A DNA stretch of 64,000 nucleotides. It comes from Acanthosepion esculentum (lineage: Eukaryota > Mollusca > Cephalopoda > Sepiida > Sepiidae). The translations under genes and the position numbers were made by a program. The notes below the pieces were generated by a model. The model was not told where the DNA came from, did no database searches, and worked only from the letters and a program-made list of their open reading frames with translations. Positions 34,421-45,410 of the stretch are shown here, in pieces; position 1 is the first letter of the stretch, and each line of letters begins with the position of its first letter. The stretch lies in the NCBI GenBank assembly GCA_964036315.1, contig OZ038479.1, positions 58,746,746 to 58,810,745 on the forward strand, in the 5' to 3' direction.

Positions 34421-34489
34421 TCACTCTTTCACAATGCATTTACTTTTTCACTCAAATTCCTGATATCAGTTATATTTATGCCTTTATGT

Positions 34490-35145
34490 ATCTATATCAA
34501 GGCGATCCGTAAGTCAGCTTCAAAATCAACTAAGGCCAGTAGGCGGCTGGGGGCAAACAATATGTGAAAGTTCGTTGCTGGAATAGAATTAAGAAAAGGT
34601 AAACGCTCTTGTTAATTAATCATTATATTTAATAATTTAAAAAAAAAAAAAATCACAAGGACTAATATTGGATTTTTAAATTTGTTTTTATTTTTTTTTT
34701 TGTTTAGTTGTTGGACTGTTGCGGTTTTTTAATTTTAATAAATAACGTGTCAATAAAATACATAAAAAGCTCTCATTTAAATACGTAAATATATTTTTCC
34801 TTTTTTTTTCTGGATTAACCTCGTTCTTTAATCTTTGAAATAGAACAAAAATTTGTCTTCAAAGTTTAATAGACCACTTTTAATTCTTTAATATTCGTTT
34901 TTCAAGCTTCCACACCCACCCCTACCATCATCTCCGCCCAGGAAGTTCGTGACGGCAAGTAATTGAGATCAGAGCAATATCTTTCGTTTCGTTTACTTTA
35001 GCTCCATTGGTAATATTTTCTATTTTCCCCATGTTAGAATTGATTCGTCTCTTATTTAATGCGAATATTAGTGATGATTAAAAAAAAAGTTTCAATCAGA
35101 TTTGTATTTTGATATGAACTCTGCTTAATAAAAGTGAAATGAGGG
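34490..35145 (+). promoter_or_regulatory. Upstream region of first exon C
   Basis: AT-rich with a CCACACCCACCCCTACCATC stretch at 34911 and CAGGAAGTTCGTGACGG at 34940. The latter is shared with 52758 upstream of block D (AAGAAGTTCGTGATAG). Probably proximal promoter of ZNF-3; no experimentally known element is recognised. It also acts as the unoccupied counterpart of the foldback element at 51351-52734. Confidence 0.45.
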
Positions 35146-35530
35146 GCCTCGACCCATAGATTCGGGCACTGAGTCCTTCACGCCAGCAGTGTCGGTTAGC
35201 GGGAAGAAACCTCAGGCATCTGTTTTTATATATACACATTGCCATATAAATATTTCAAAAATCTAAGCATTAAACCTAAACAACCAATTTTTATCTTTCA
35301 CTGTTTATTATCTTGATATTATCAAGCATTTTTTCTTAAAAGCAATTTTATATTTATATAGTGTTTTCCATTTAATTCATTCTGTCTATCTATTCTTTTC
35401 AACTTAAAAACATGAACTGAACGAACAATACAAAAATTGGGCAGGTTGACAGAAAATCCCGACAAAATCCTTTGCAAGCAAAGAAATAATTCCGTTTTGT
35501 TTTTCTCATTGAACTTCTCTAGTCTGAAAG
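35146..35530 (+). promoter_or_regulatory. First-exon/promoter block C (ZNF-3)
   Basis: Begins GGGGCCTCGACCCATAGATT, followed by CACGCCAGCAGTGTCGG, an unusually GC-rich island shared with blocks A, B and D. It ends TAGTCTGAAAG|GTAAGTTC with donor GT at 35531-35532. The next matching acceptor is at 39367-39368, giving an intron of about 3.8 kb. In the phase needed to join the uORF frame there is a TAG just before the donor, so coding continuity is unlikely. Confidence 0.55.
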
Positions 35531-36283
35531 GTAAGTTCTAAAAAAATTGTAGGAAAAAAAGACGGAATTCGTTATTTATTTGATTTGTAATTTTCTTAGC
35601 ATCACGAAGAAAAAATGAAAATAAATTCAGGTATAATTTTATCTTCTCCGAAACTGTAACTAAAGGAAATTAATTATTGTTCGAAGTTTTTTTGGGGTTT
35701 TTTTTTTTTTTTTGCTTTTTTAATTTTATTAATTCAGTTAAAATAAAAACTCCCATATTTCAATTTAATGTTGGATTATTTTAAATATGAAAATTACTTT
35801 TAGCTGGATTTTCTTATGACTATATTTTTTTTGCTAAAATGTAACAGATTCGTTAAACAGCAGCAGCCATAACATGATGAAAATATGCCGCAAACTTAAT
35901 AAAAACAATGTCTTTCCGGCAAAATATTTGTTATTAATTTAATTAATTTAAGAGGAAAGAAAGACCAAATGATTTTTGATTATAGTTATGTCATTTTTAT
36001 CCTTAGAATGTTCGAAATTTTGGTTAAAAAAAACAAAAAAGTCTTTTTTTTTTCCTTCAGCAAAGATTAGCTTAGGAAATTTTAGCGTCTTTTTTTTTTT
36101 TTTTTTTGATGTGAAAAGCTCATTGATTAGGGAATTCTTATTAGGAATCAAATAATTGTCGGATTTTAATGAAATTTATTGAGAAATGAATGGAATTTTT
36201 TTTTTTTTTTTTAGAAAACCTTGGTATTTTTTTTTTTTTTTGTTTTGTTACATCAGTTACTCCCCACTTTTTTAATTTTATGA

Positions 36284-36352
36284 AATTTCGAGAAATTAAA
36301 TTTTATCTCCCTATAATCATTATAGGGAGATAAAATTTAATTTCTCGAAATT
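36284..36352. repeat. 69-base perfect palindrome (34-bp arms, 1-base loop)
   Basis: AATTTCGAGAAATTAAATTT through CCCTATAAT, one C, then the exact inverse. The left arm continues normal intron sequence (compare 345-370). The right arm is its inverted copy and abuts a SINE fragment. Suggests a template switch during insertion or repair. Confidence 0.9.
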
Positions 36353-36354
36353 GA

Positions 36355-36560
36355 ATTCATTACATTCACTTATGTGCTAATATTCTTGGGAAAGGTATGA
36401 ATTCTCTTCTCCTCACCCCAGGACAGACTAGGTTCTATAGCCTTGGATGGCAACTGGTCTGCCGCAGAAAGAAATGGCAACCTACTGCGGGAAAAAAAAT
36501 CTGCCTCGTCAGTCATGTATGTTAAGATACATGATCGCCTAAGCATGTATTACACATGAC
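36355..36560 (+). mobile_element. SINE fragment, same family as 21265-21560
   Basis: Plus-oriented copy starting TTCATTACATTCACTTATGT and running through GGGAAAGGTATGAATTC, CAACCTACTGCGGG and ATACATGATCGCC. The tRNA-like head is missing and the left edge is the palindrome. Confidence 0.65.
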
Positions 36561-36738
36561 ACATAACTGTGTAATTGAGAACAGCAAAGATCAGTATAAA
36601 AAGTTGTAATGTCTTATTTTATGTGAAAAATATATTGATTTGTAAATTTTTGCAAAAATCAAATAATTATCAGAAACTTTCAGGACTTATTCACAAATGA
36701 ATGAAATTATTTTGGAAATTTGTCTTTTGTTGAAAATC

Positions 36739-36740
<2 letters not shown>

Positions 36741-36818
<78 letters not shown>

Positions 36819-36820
36819 TC
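36741..36820. repeat. (TA)n(CA)n compound microsatellite
   Basis: About 28 TA units followed by about 11 CA units. Confidence 0.95.
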
Positions 36821-37564
36821 TGTTACCTTCCACTTAATTAATTTAATTTTTTTACATTTGTTACCTTCCACTTAATTTCATGAAGTTCATTTTTCTAATG
36901 CTTAATGCTGATTAGAAGGCCTTGGAGAATTTAAATTGTGAATTTTTTTTTTTTTTTTGTAAAACATGAGACAAGTTACTGAAAATCTGTTCTGAATGGT
37001 AAAATAAAAAATACAATAAAACTAAAAGATTATTTAATTAGAAAACTATATAATTACTTTGATGAAAAAAAAATATATTGAATTTCTTGAAGAATGGTTT
37101 TCATTTTTTTAAATTTTAATTATAATAATTTATGTAAATCTATTAAATTTCTCTATTAATTTCTACTGGTTAGGTAATCTTGTCATTAAAAACTATTCAC
37201 TAATCATAAATGGAAAAGCTTACTACAATTCAGTGACTCCAATATTTTAAAGAGAATTTTAAATTTTTTCTGTGTATGTGCCCATTTTCACAAATATGGA
37301 CATAACATCAGAAAATAAGAGTGAGAAGTATAGTAAATTTAAAGCCACAGTATTTAAAATTCAATAAAACATTAGTCTGTGGAGTTATTTTAAATTCCAA
37401 GCCAATAAAATGAATTTAGGTACATCCAAATAAAAGCCATACTTAAGGGTTACAATGAATTTTACAAATTGAAGTTTTTAATTTAAAGCTAATATATGAA
37501 ATTTGATATTTACAATAAGAAAAATCCTTTGATGTATTACAATTAAATGGATTGAAATAATTTC

Positions 37565-38650
37565 TGTTACGATTGTGACAAGGTATTGTAGAAAGTGAGA
37601 AGGAGACACTCCCACCCTCTCTTCAACCTGTTGGCCGCTGAAAGCGGAAATCACAGTAGCATCGCAGTCATTAAAAGAGGGGAAAGAATCGGTAAGAGTT
37701 ACCATGTCCTCTCCATACAAACCTTAGGTGAATGAAGAGAGAGCGACAATCCCCACTCTCTCTTAGCGAATGGTGTGGGTCCAGTTGTGTTAGTGCATGT
37801 ATGGAGGTCAACTTGAAGAGGGGATGACAGTGGCGCCAAAAAGGGACCCACATGTGGGCAATTGTTGAAGTTTAAGGTTAATTATGAGCCGAGATTCGCT
37901 GAGGAAAGGATGGAATTCTCATAACTCCGAGGCAAGACCCAGATCCTTGTAAAAAGACTCACCGGCAGGAAAGGAGTGCTCCCCCCCCCCAGGGGGATAA
38001 GATACGTACTGTTCTTTCCTTAATCATATCCTCTTCGAAAGTTGAAAGGCTTTAGAAAAAGAAAAGAAAATAGAAACGAACGAAACATTGGTGATTGAAT
38101 TTTCTTTTTAAGGAAAAAAAAAAAGATGATAAAAAAAAAAGAAACATTGAAAAAAAAAGGGATCCTAGAAAAAAAAAGGGGGCACTACATAAAGAAGTTT
38201 AGCCCTGGCCAGGCTATATCAGAACTTTATGTCAGAAGGAGAGAGAGAGAGACATTTATTTATTGTTCTGTTTATTTTACTCTTTTGTTTGATTTGTTCA
38301 TTCTGTATGATACGTCAATAAATGTTTGTTGTTGTTTAAAGATATGTATTAATATATATATATATATATATACATTGCTGTTGATTATTTTCTTTCTATC
38401 AATACTGTTGCACTGTCCCCCCCCCCCCCCCGAGCCAACCAGGAATTGATAAAATCCCACCATCCAATGTTAGATAATTGCTATCAACCTATAAATTCAC
38501 CTCTGGATATACAAAACCGGGAGACGGAGAAGAATTTGGTGGTGTATGAAACCAACGTAGTGGCCCTCCCTGCCATTTCACTGGATTTGCGAGAAGCCCT
38601 CTCTTAGCAGACCCAGTGCAACGTCACACGATCATATTGGCAAATCTGTC
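37565..38650 (+). mobile_element. Candidate LTR-retroelement remnant without coding sequence
   Basis: Intron homology with the other units stops near 37560 and resumes near 38890. The insert starts TGTTACGATTG and has ATGACA at 37824-37829. After one base comes TGGCGCC (37831-37837), which looks like a retroelement primer-binding site. AATAAA occurs at 38319. No second terminal repeat and no gag or pol is found, and poly-C runs (37981-37990, 38419-38432) interrupt it. Tentative. Confidence 0.35.
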
Positions 38651-38654
38651 AATA

Positions 38655-38890
38655 AATATGTTGTAACCTAGAAACAGTTACTGAATGAGGAATAACCAAA
38701 ACGGAAGTTGGAAATGAAATAGTGTTCTTTTTAATATCAATGAAATACAATACTTGTCAGCGGTGTGAAGTAGGCAAACCACTGCTAGTGGTGGACTACT
38801 TAGCACATTACCTCCACTTACAATAGTCTCCAATGTATTTATGAGGATTGGGACACACCTATTAGTGTTCATAGGTATGGTATATAACAA
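38655..38890. repeat. Dispersed ~210-bp repeat, copy 1
   Basis: Shares TGTAACCT, GTTACTGAA, GGAATAACCAAAA and AGTGGTGGACTACTTAGCA with 56567-56770 in the ZNF-4 intron. Both interrupt intron homology at different places, so it is an inserted element of unknown class. Confidence 0.65.
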
Positions 38891-39368
38891 AAACATAATT
38901 CTGTTTATTAAAAAATATTTCAGAAATAAAATATACTTTTAAGAAAATTCATTTGAAGAATAGTAGTTGATTTATAGTTTGATAAATCTGATTTGATTTG
39001 TAGTTTGATAAAGCTGATTTGAAACAAATATTACTCTTAGTTTAATAAAGCAGAAAATAATTTTTTAACATGCAAGTGTGTGTTTTCATGACACATCTTG
39101 CAAATATTGATGTCTAAAGAATAGAAGAAAATATTTGAAGATATCAAAATATCTATATTTATTCTTATACATCTTTGTGGAGATAGAATCATTTACGTAT
39201 TGAAAAAATTGTGACGGTAAAGCAATCTTCTTTCACTGCAAAGGGTTTCATTTTCACTGGCTGCTAACCTTAATATATAACTAATGGTATCAATTATATT
39301 ATAGATTGCTTTCATATATTATTCAGTACCTAAATTAATATATCTTTTTATTTCTTTTTTGTTTACAG
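38891..39368 (+). other. 3' part of ZNF-3 intron and acceptor
   Basis: Homologous to 3010-3468; contains GGTAAAGCAATCTTCTTTCA and ends TTTTTTGTTTACAG at 39368. No coding sequence. Confidence 0.6.
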
Positions 39369-39393
39369 ATGGTCAGGCTGTACAAAAAACAAA

Positions 39394-39522
39394 ATGGTTA
39401 TTATTGAGAATTTCAATGAAGGAAAAGACATTTCACTTTCTATGAGGAACAAAAATGCATTCTATACTCTTCATGTGAAATTTATGGATTTACATTTTCA
39501 AAAGTATGACAATGAAATCTAA
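39394..39522 (+). CDS. Conserved 42-aa upstream ORF of ZNF-3
   Basis: 42 codons from ATG at 39394 (AAAATGG context), starting MVIIENFNEGKDISLSM and ending HFQKYDNEI, TAA at 39520-39522. It is very close to the ZNF-2 version. It is in the same position as those of ZNF-1 and ZNF-2 and 147 bases before the array ATG. The function is unknown; see the ZNF-1 entry for alternatives. Confidence 0.5.
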   Translation: MVIIENFNEGKDISLSMRNKNAFYTLHVKFMDLHFQKYDNEI

Positions 39523-39668
39523 CAGTCAAGAAATTATGTACTTTGTTATGTGTTGATTTTCTTTTCTACAAAACACATTTAGTGTTATATATGAATAACA
39601 GGAAACATAGCTCACTATTCATGTGACATTTGCTCATCTCACTTGTGAAGTCAGACTTAATAGGCCAG

Positions 39669-41627
39669 ATGGAAACAGACATTGAAAAGAAACCATATTC
39701 ATGTGAATTTTGTGTATCTGCATTTTCATGTGAGTCAGACTTGGGGAAACATAAGCAAACTCACAATGTAGAGAAACCATATTCTTGTGAAGTTTGTGGA
39801 TCAGCATTTTCAAGGAAGTCACTTTTAGTCAGGCATATGCATACTCACACTGGAGAGAAACCTTATTTTTGTGAAGTTTGTGGATCTACCTTCTCACGGA
39901 AGTCAGATGTGGTTAGACATATGCATACTCACACTGGAGAGAAACCACATTCTTGTGAAGTTTGTGGAGCTGCATTTTCATGTAAGTCAAATTTGGTGAA
40001 GCATAAGCGAACACACACTGGAGAGAAACCATATTCTTGTGATGTTTGTAATTCAGCATATTCACGGAAATCATATTTGGTTAGTCATATGTATAGACAC
40101 ACTGGGGAGAAACCATATTCTTGTGAAGTTTGTGGATCTGCATATTCATGGAAATCAGAATTGGTAAAACATAAAAGAACACACACTGGAGAGAAGCCAT
40201 ATTTTTGTGAAGTTTGTAGATTTGCATTCTCATGGAAATTAAGTTTGGTGAGACATATGCAAACACACACTGGAGAAAAACCGTATTCTTGTGAAGTTTG
40301 CGGATCTGCATTTTCAGGGAAGTCAGAATTGGTCAGGCATGTCCGCACTCACACTGGAGAGAAACCTTATTCTTGTGAAATTTGTGGATTTGCTTTCTCA
40401 CGAAAGTCAGATGTGATTATTCATATGCGGAAACACACTGTAGAGAAACTGTATTCTTGTGAAGTTTGTGGATCTGCATTTTCAGGGAAGTTAAAATTGG
40501 TGAAACATAAGCGAACACACACTGGGGAGAAACCATATTCTTGTAATGTTTGCGGAATTACGTTTTCATGGAAGTCGCATTTGGTAATGCATGTGCGTAC
40601 TCACACTGGAGAGAAACCTTATTCTTGTGAAATTTGCGGATCTGCATTCACACGAAAGTCAGATGTTGTCAGTCATATGCGTACTCATACTGGGGAGAAA
40701 CCTTATTCTTGTGAAGTTTGCAGATCTGCATTTTCATGTAAGTCAAATTTGTTGAAACATAAGCGAACACACAGAGGTGAAAAACCATATTCTTGTGATG
40801 TTTGTAGATCTGCATTTTCACAAAAATCAGATTTGGTCAGTCATATGCGTACTCACAATGGAGAGAAACCTTATTCTTGTGAAGTTTGCTCATCTACATT
40901 TTCATGGAAGTCTGAATTCGCCAGGCATATGCGTACTCACACTGGAGAAAAACCATATTCTTGTGAAGTTTGTGGATCTGCCTTCTCACGGAAGTCAGAT
41001 GTGGGTAGTCATATGCGTACTCACACTGGAGAAAAACCTCATTCTTGTGAAGTTTGTGGATCTACATTTTCGTGGAAGTCGGAATTGGTGAGGCATGTGC
41101 GTACTCATACTGGAGAGAAACCATATTCTTGTGAAGTTTGTGAATCTGCATTTTCAGGGAAGACAGATTTGGTGAGACATATGCGAACACACACTGGAGA
41201 GAAACCATATTCTTGTGAAGATTGTGGATCTAACTTTTCACAGAAGGCAGATTTGGTTATTCATATGCGTACTCACACTGGTGAGAAACCTTATTGTTGT
41301 GAAGTTTGTGGTTCTGCATTTTCACTGAAGTCAGTTTTGGTTGTTCATATCCGAACACACACAGGAGAGAAACCATATACTTGTGAAGTTTGTGGATCTG
41401 CATTCTCAGGGAAGACAAATTTGGTGACACATATGCGTACTCACACTGGAGAGAAACCATTTTCTTGTGAAGTTTGCAGATCTGCATTTTCACGGAAGTC
41501 ACATTTGATCATTCATATGCGCACTCACACTGGAGAGAAACTTTATTCTTGTGAAGTTTGTGGATCTGCCTATTCACAGAAGTCAGATTTGGCTGTTCAT
41601 ATGCATATTCATACTGGAGACAAATAA
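39669..41627 (+). CDS. ZNF-3: 23-finger C2H2 zinc-finger protein
   Basis: 652 aa: METDIEK, 23 contiguous C2H2 fingers of 28 residues and a final Lys. All 23 keep both Cys and both His. Helix positions -1, 3 and 6 are rich in C, W and G variants (CDK, RLR, RDR, CNK, RYS, WEK, WSR, GER in fingers 1-8), a different palette from ZNF-1. Linkers are mostly TGEKP, with NVE, TVE, RGE and NGE exceptions after fingers 1, 9, 13 and 14. No other domain is seen; a nuclear DNA-binding role is expected from the family. The start is the first ATG in frame; 13 codons upstream are open without ATG. This is the longest and least damaged array of the window. Confidence 0.92.
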   Translation: METDIEKKPYSCEFCVSAFSCESDLGKHKQTHNVEKPYSCEVCGSAFSRKSLLVRHMHTHTGEKPYFCEVCGSTFSRKSDVVRHMHTHTGEKPHSCEVCGAAFSCKSNLVKHKRTHTGEKPYSCDVCNSAYSRKSYLVSHMYRHTGEKPYSCEVCGSAYSWKSELVKHKRTHTGEKPYFCEVCRFAFSWKLSLVRHMQTHTGEKPYSCEVCGSAFSGKSELVRHVRTHTGEKPYSCEICGFAFSRKSDVIIHMRKHTVEKLYSCEVCGSAFSGKLKLVKHKRTHTGEKPYSCNVCGITFSWKSHLVMHVRTHTGEKPYSCEICGSAFTRKSDVVSHMRTHTGEKPYSCEVCRSAFSCKSNLLKHKRTHRGEKPYSCDVCRSAFSQKSDLVSHMRTHNGEKPYSCEVCSSTFSWKSEFARHMRTHTGEKPYSCEVCGSAFSRKSDVGSHMRTHTGEKPHSCEVCGSTFSWKSELVRHVRTHTGEKPYSCEVCESAFSGKTDLVRHMRTHTGEKPYSCEDCGSNFSQKADLVIHMRTHTGEKPYCCEVCGSAFSLKSVLVVHIRTHTGEKPYTCEVCGSAFSGKTNLVTHMRTHTGEKPFSCEVCRSAFSRKSHLIIHMRTHTGEKLYSCEVCGSAYSQKSDLAVHMHIHTGDK

Positions 41628-41950
41628 TCTTGTGATGTTTGCAGATCTGCTTTTTCATGGAAGTCAAATTTAGTGAGACAGATGCAAAAGCAGATTGTAG
41701 AGAAACCATATTTTTGTGAAGTTTTGGGATTTGTATTTCAGTGGAAGTCAAATTTGATGAAAAATTAGCAAACACACAATGGAGAGAAGCCATATTCTTA
41801 TGACGTTTGTGGATTTGATGAGATATATGTCAACACACATTAGAAAAACAAAATAATTTTTGTGAAGTGTTTGGATCTGCATTTTAATAGAAGTCTTTTT
41901 TGGTGAGCTGTCTGTGTATACACACTACAGATATTCTTGTGATATTTACT
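41628..41950 (+). pseudogene. Decayed fingers downstream of ZNF-3
   Basis: In frame after the stop: SCDVCRSAFSWKSNLV followed by RQMQKQ, where both His are Gln. Then YFCEVLGFVFQWKSNLM with a lost Cys and a stop (MKN*), and YSYDVCGFDEIYV. Later fragments to 41930 are out of frame. Confidence 0.8.
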
Positions 41951-42150
41951 GGCTCCTATGATACTCCTCACATTGGCTCTGCGAAGAGACCAGCTTGCAA
42001 ATACCTGTGTTTCTTCAAGATATTTGCACCACTCCACTCTTCTCACCTTTTTTCTTGGCCCTAATGAAATTGATGGGCCTTTTTGCTTCAACTTGCAGTG
42101 TTGCCTGCTGCAGTTAATGACACACCAAATGAGGACAATAGTCCACATAT
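41945..42150 (-). repeat. Block R copy 4
   Basis: The minus strand reads SISLGPRKKVRRVEWCKYLE, then FASWSLRRANVRS, in one open frame (41840-42148) related to the copies at 12500-12826 and 32080-32520. Confidence 0.45.
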
Positions 42151-42159
42151 AAATTATGT

Positions 42160-44370
42160 AACTCCTTATCCCAAAAATTCAGGTAGAAATTAATGCTTGA
42201 AAGTTTTCAAAATATGTAAATTTTCATCAATATTATAATTTGTGAGGTAAGCGTAACAAGTGGACTTTAAATGTTTCTAAAATCATTTACTTAAGAATAT
42301 AAATGTTTGTTACACAGATTTTCATTTTACTCTGTAAATATTTTAATTGTTTTGCTTCTATTTTTCTATCAATATCTGTAAAGTTATTAAAACATTTGAA
42401 AGTTGAAATAAATCTTCCTATCAAATTTTCCATATATTTTTTTATAATTTCCTCAGTTTAAATAAAAATATTTTTTCACATGTTATATAATTATATAATT
42501 AAACAGTGAATTATGAACATTAGTGTTTACAAAGAACTTGATCATGTCTTCATTAGTATCTATGAAGGATGAGGTCCCTCAAAGTGCAAAATTCAATGCT
42601 AACTTGTCCACTGTCATATTTGAATTGCTTCAGAATCGATAATGTCACTTCCAATTTTAATAGAAGATAATTCAGAAGAAAAGGCTGTATGTAACTGCTT
42701 CTGTAAATTATTTCCTCTTTACTATGGGTTTTATATACCAAGTGTTAATTATTAGTTTTATAAATATTTTGTTGAATTAAAATATTTGTTCATATGATAT
42801 ATAATTATACATAGCAAATAATGGCACATTAATTATGATTTTTTTTCCAATTGTTGGTATACTAAATATTTGGTTGCTTTCTCAGATGAAGTTTCAGCTC
42901 CCATGTTGGTGCCATTGCTGATAGACCCAAGAAGATGCTCTTAGAAAATGACCTCATCTTCTCTTAGGCACTGATGAAAATGTTTGTTTTTATTAGACAG
43001 ACATATCTGCAGTGGATAGTCTTGCACCAGGCGGTGCCTTCTATGAACTTGATCATCCTGTTCTATTAGTCAAAGATAAGGTACAAAAAAGTAAAAAAAT
43101 ATATTTGAATTCTTTCTGAATGGACAATGTTCTGATTTGAATCATATACATTTCAGAAGATATGACCCTCCCTAATATTTCTGCTATTCAGCTGCCAGTT
43201 ATTGTTTGTATGTTTCTGAAAAATATGTAAATTTTTATTGATATAATTTGATTTTTACCTAAATGTTTCTAAAATCATGTACTTGAAATTATAAATGCTT
43301 TTTGCATGTCTTTTCATTTGACAATTTACCTATTTTGATTGTTTACTTCTATTTTGTGTCAGTATTTTATGTAAATTCTTTTAAAATATTTTTAAGTTAG
43401 TAGAAATCTTCTCAATTTTTAAAATTTTCTTTAATGATGTTTTCTTCAACTTTTCATATTTGTATTTCCACAGTTTAGTATTCTTAAATGAAAATATTTT
43501 TCACATAATATATAATTATACTTATGCACATTATGAAAATTATTTCACTTAAAAATGGGTTTTAACTGTTAGTTTAATAAATATTTTGTTGTATTAAAAC
43601 ATTTGGAAGTTCAGCACCCAGCAGAGAATACTTGTTTAAATTGGTTTATTTAAACTGAAGTTTAAAATTTAGGTAAATGTATGTGCATTTTCGATAATGA
43701 AGCAAAAAAAAAAAATCACAAATTGCAGTTTTTTTTAAAAAAGTCTTGCAAAAACCAGGTCATTATATGAAGTCAATAAAATTTTCAGTATTGATTCAAT
43801 AATGAATAAATTTTATATGTTGTAGAGGACAGATATTTTAGCACATAGTGTGGAAATATTTTGGAGGGTGGGTTTCACTCCCTCACACTACATTTACTTT
43901 TTCTAATCCCAAAATGAATGCAGTACATTGAAGGCAAAAGTATCATCTAATGTGTTTTTAATTTCCTTTTTATACTCCTAATATACTATAAAAATGAAAT
44001 TATTAATTCTGCTAAAATTTATATAACACTTTAGGATAAAATTAATATTCTAAAACTGTTGATTAATAAAGCATAAAGATAATTTTTTTTGAAACAGTGA
44101 CAATTGATAAATATGACAATAAACTACATCCAGCAGCAAGGCTTCTGATTGGGAGCTTTTGAGGAGCGCGAAACCACCTCTTAATTGCTGTTGTTCCCTT
44201 GTCAAATAGATTTTTGTAAAAAAAAAAAAAATTATCCAAGCTCCTAAGAAAATTAAATTAATTCTCATTATTTTTTCATTTTCTTATAATTTTCTCATTT
44301 TTTTTTTTATTACAATTGATAAAATGTTTGATAAATATTTTTTCAAATTAAAATATTTTTCCACATAATA
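42160..44370. repeat. 3' flank of ZNF-3 and upstream flank of next unit
   Basis: No gene. Holds another block R piece at 42880-43060 (GATGAAAATGTTTGTTTTTA, AGACATATCTGCAG) and block S at 43740-43990. The rest is AT-rich flank resembling 13060-13800 and 32530-32990. Confidence 0.5.
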
Positions 44371-44379
44371 TACAGGGTG

Positions 44380-44774
44380 CACTATGGATTTCGTTAATCG
44401 GACTGACTTCCTCATCTTGGTTGCTTTCCTCACAACGTTTCGGCCGTCTGATCCTCCGGCCTTCTTCAGGTGCATCTCGAACTCGGGAACCGTCGGTCTG
44501 GAATTTCGAACCCAACCCTTTATTGTTACGGGGGTACCATGTTCTCGTTCCATTAAGGCCATCGCTGCTGCTACTACTGCTTGACGCCATCGTTGCTGCT
44601 GCTGTGCTTCTATTATCGTTGTCACCGCTCTTGTTTGTCGCTGCCTCTGCCTTTGCTCGGGATTGAACTCAGAACATCGGGAGAACTTGCAATCACTGTT
44701 TCAACGTCCTAGTCGCCTCAGCCATGTGTGCAACCAAGATGAGGAAGTCAGTCCGATTAACGAAATCCATAGTG
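44380..44774. mobile_element. 395-bp element with perfect 45-bp terminal inverted repeats
   Basis: The first 45 bases, CACTATGGATTTCGTTAATC through CTTGGTTGC (44380-44424), are repeated exactly inverted at 44730-44774. The interior is much richer in G and C than its surroundings. On the minus strand it has tRNA-like boxes, ATGGCTGAGGCGACTAGGAC and GAGTTCAATCCCG, so it looks like a SINE-type body inside DNA-transposon-like ends. The left side is preceded by TACAGGGTG, as is the mariner piece at 44811. No target duplication is clear. Reading frames inside it are not considered genes. Confidence 0.75.
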
Positions 44775-44810
44775 AAAACCCCTCATCCCAAAAATATAGA
44801 CAATTACTAT

Positions 44811-45410
44811 ACAGGGTGCAATAGTTATCTAAATTTTGTAAAAATGAAAATAATACTGACATCCCATTTTAACAGATATATTTACCAAAATTACACAAAA
44901 ATATCTTGAAATACTAAATAGTAAATTTATTCAATAAAATTGCCATTGGCTTCAATCAACTACAGCCTCCAGATGACTTTGGAATCTCCTGTAACTCTTC
45001 TGGACTGTCTCCTTGTTTAAGTTGGTGAATGCCGTCATAATCCTTGCCTTCAGTTCATTGTTTTTATAAGTGGTTTTGTTGGTCTCTTGCTCAACTGCAC
45101 CCCACACATAATAATCAAGGGGGTGGCCAGATGTAAGGGGTGATGTGGTCACAGTAATTGTCTGAGTCATCACTAGGTTCTCCTGCTTGTGTGGCATGGT
45201 GCAGAGTCCTGTTGCCAAACATAGGGTCTTTCAGCAGCCACCCTCTTGACCCAGGGCAGCACTTACTCCTCAAGGTACTTGGATTTCCTTCTTGTATGCA
45301 AGCCCCAGTGCTATGAATGGGGTTAGATCAAAGCCCTTCTGCTTGTCCAGATCAATTCATCAGGGCTGCTCCCTCTCAACCTTGCTCTCTGTGATTGCAC
45401 GGAAGCCTTT
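44811..45410 (-). mobile_element. Truncated mariner-type transposon, minus strand
   Basis: A TA then CAGGGTGCAATAGTTATCTA at 44811-44832 is a typical end of a mariner-like element. Minus-strand remnants of transposase include VWQQDSAPCHTS near 45200 (catalytic Asp region) and HPLDYYVWGAVEQETNK and FQSHLEAVVD at 44952-45120, in two frames. The other end is missing; LINE sequence begins near 45410. Confidence 0.7.

Larger units (their letters stand above)
35531..37560 (+). other. 5' part of ZNF-3 intron
   Basis: AT-rich, homologous to the ZNF-1 intron at the window start. It is interrupted by a long poly-T run, a palindrome, a SINE fragment and a TA/CA microsatellite listed separately. No coding sequence. 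Confidence 0.6.

Noticed and set aside
38126..38449. 107-codon frame with poly-Lys and poly-Pro
   Set aside because: It runs through simple A-rich and C-rich tracts of an inserted element; composition explains the open frame.
44284..44625. Minus-strand frames of 113 and 80 codons, rich in Gln or Ser
   Set aside because: They lie in the short inverted-end element and consist of trinucleotide-repeat-like sequence; no conserved domain.
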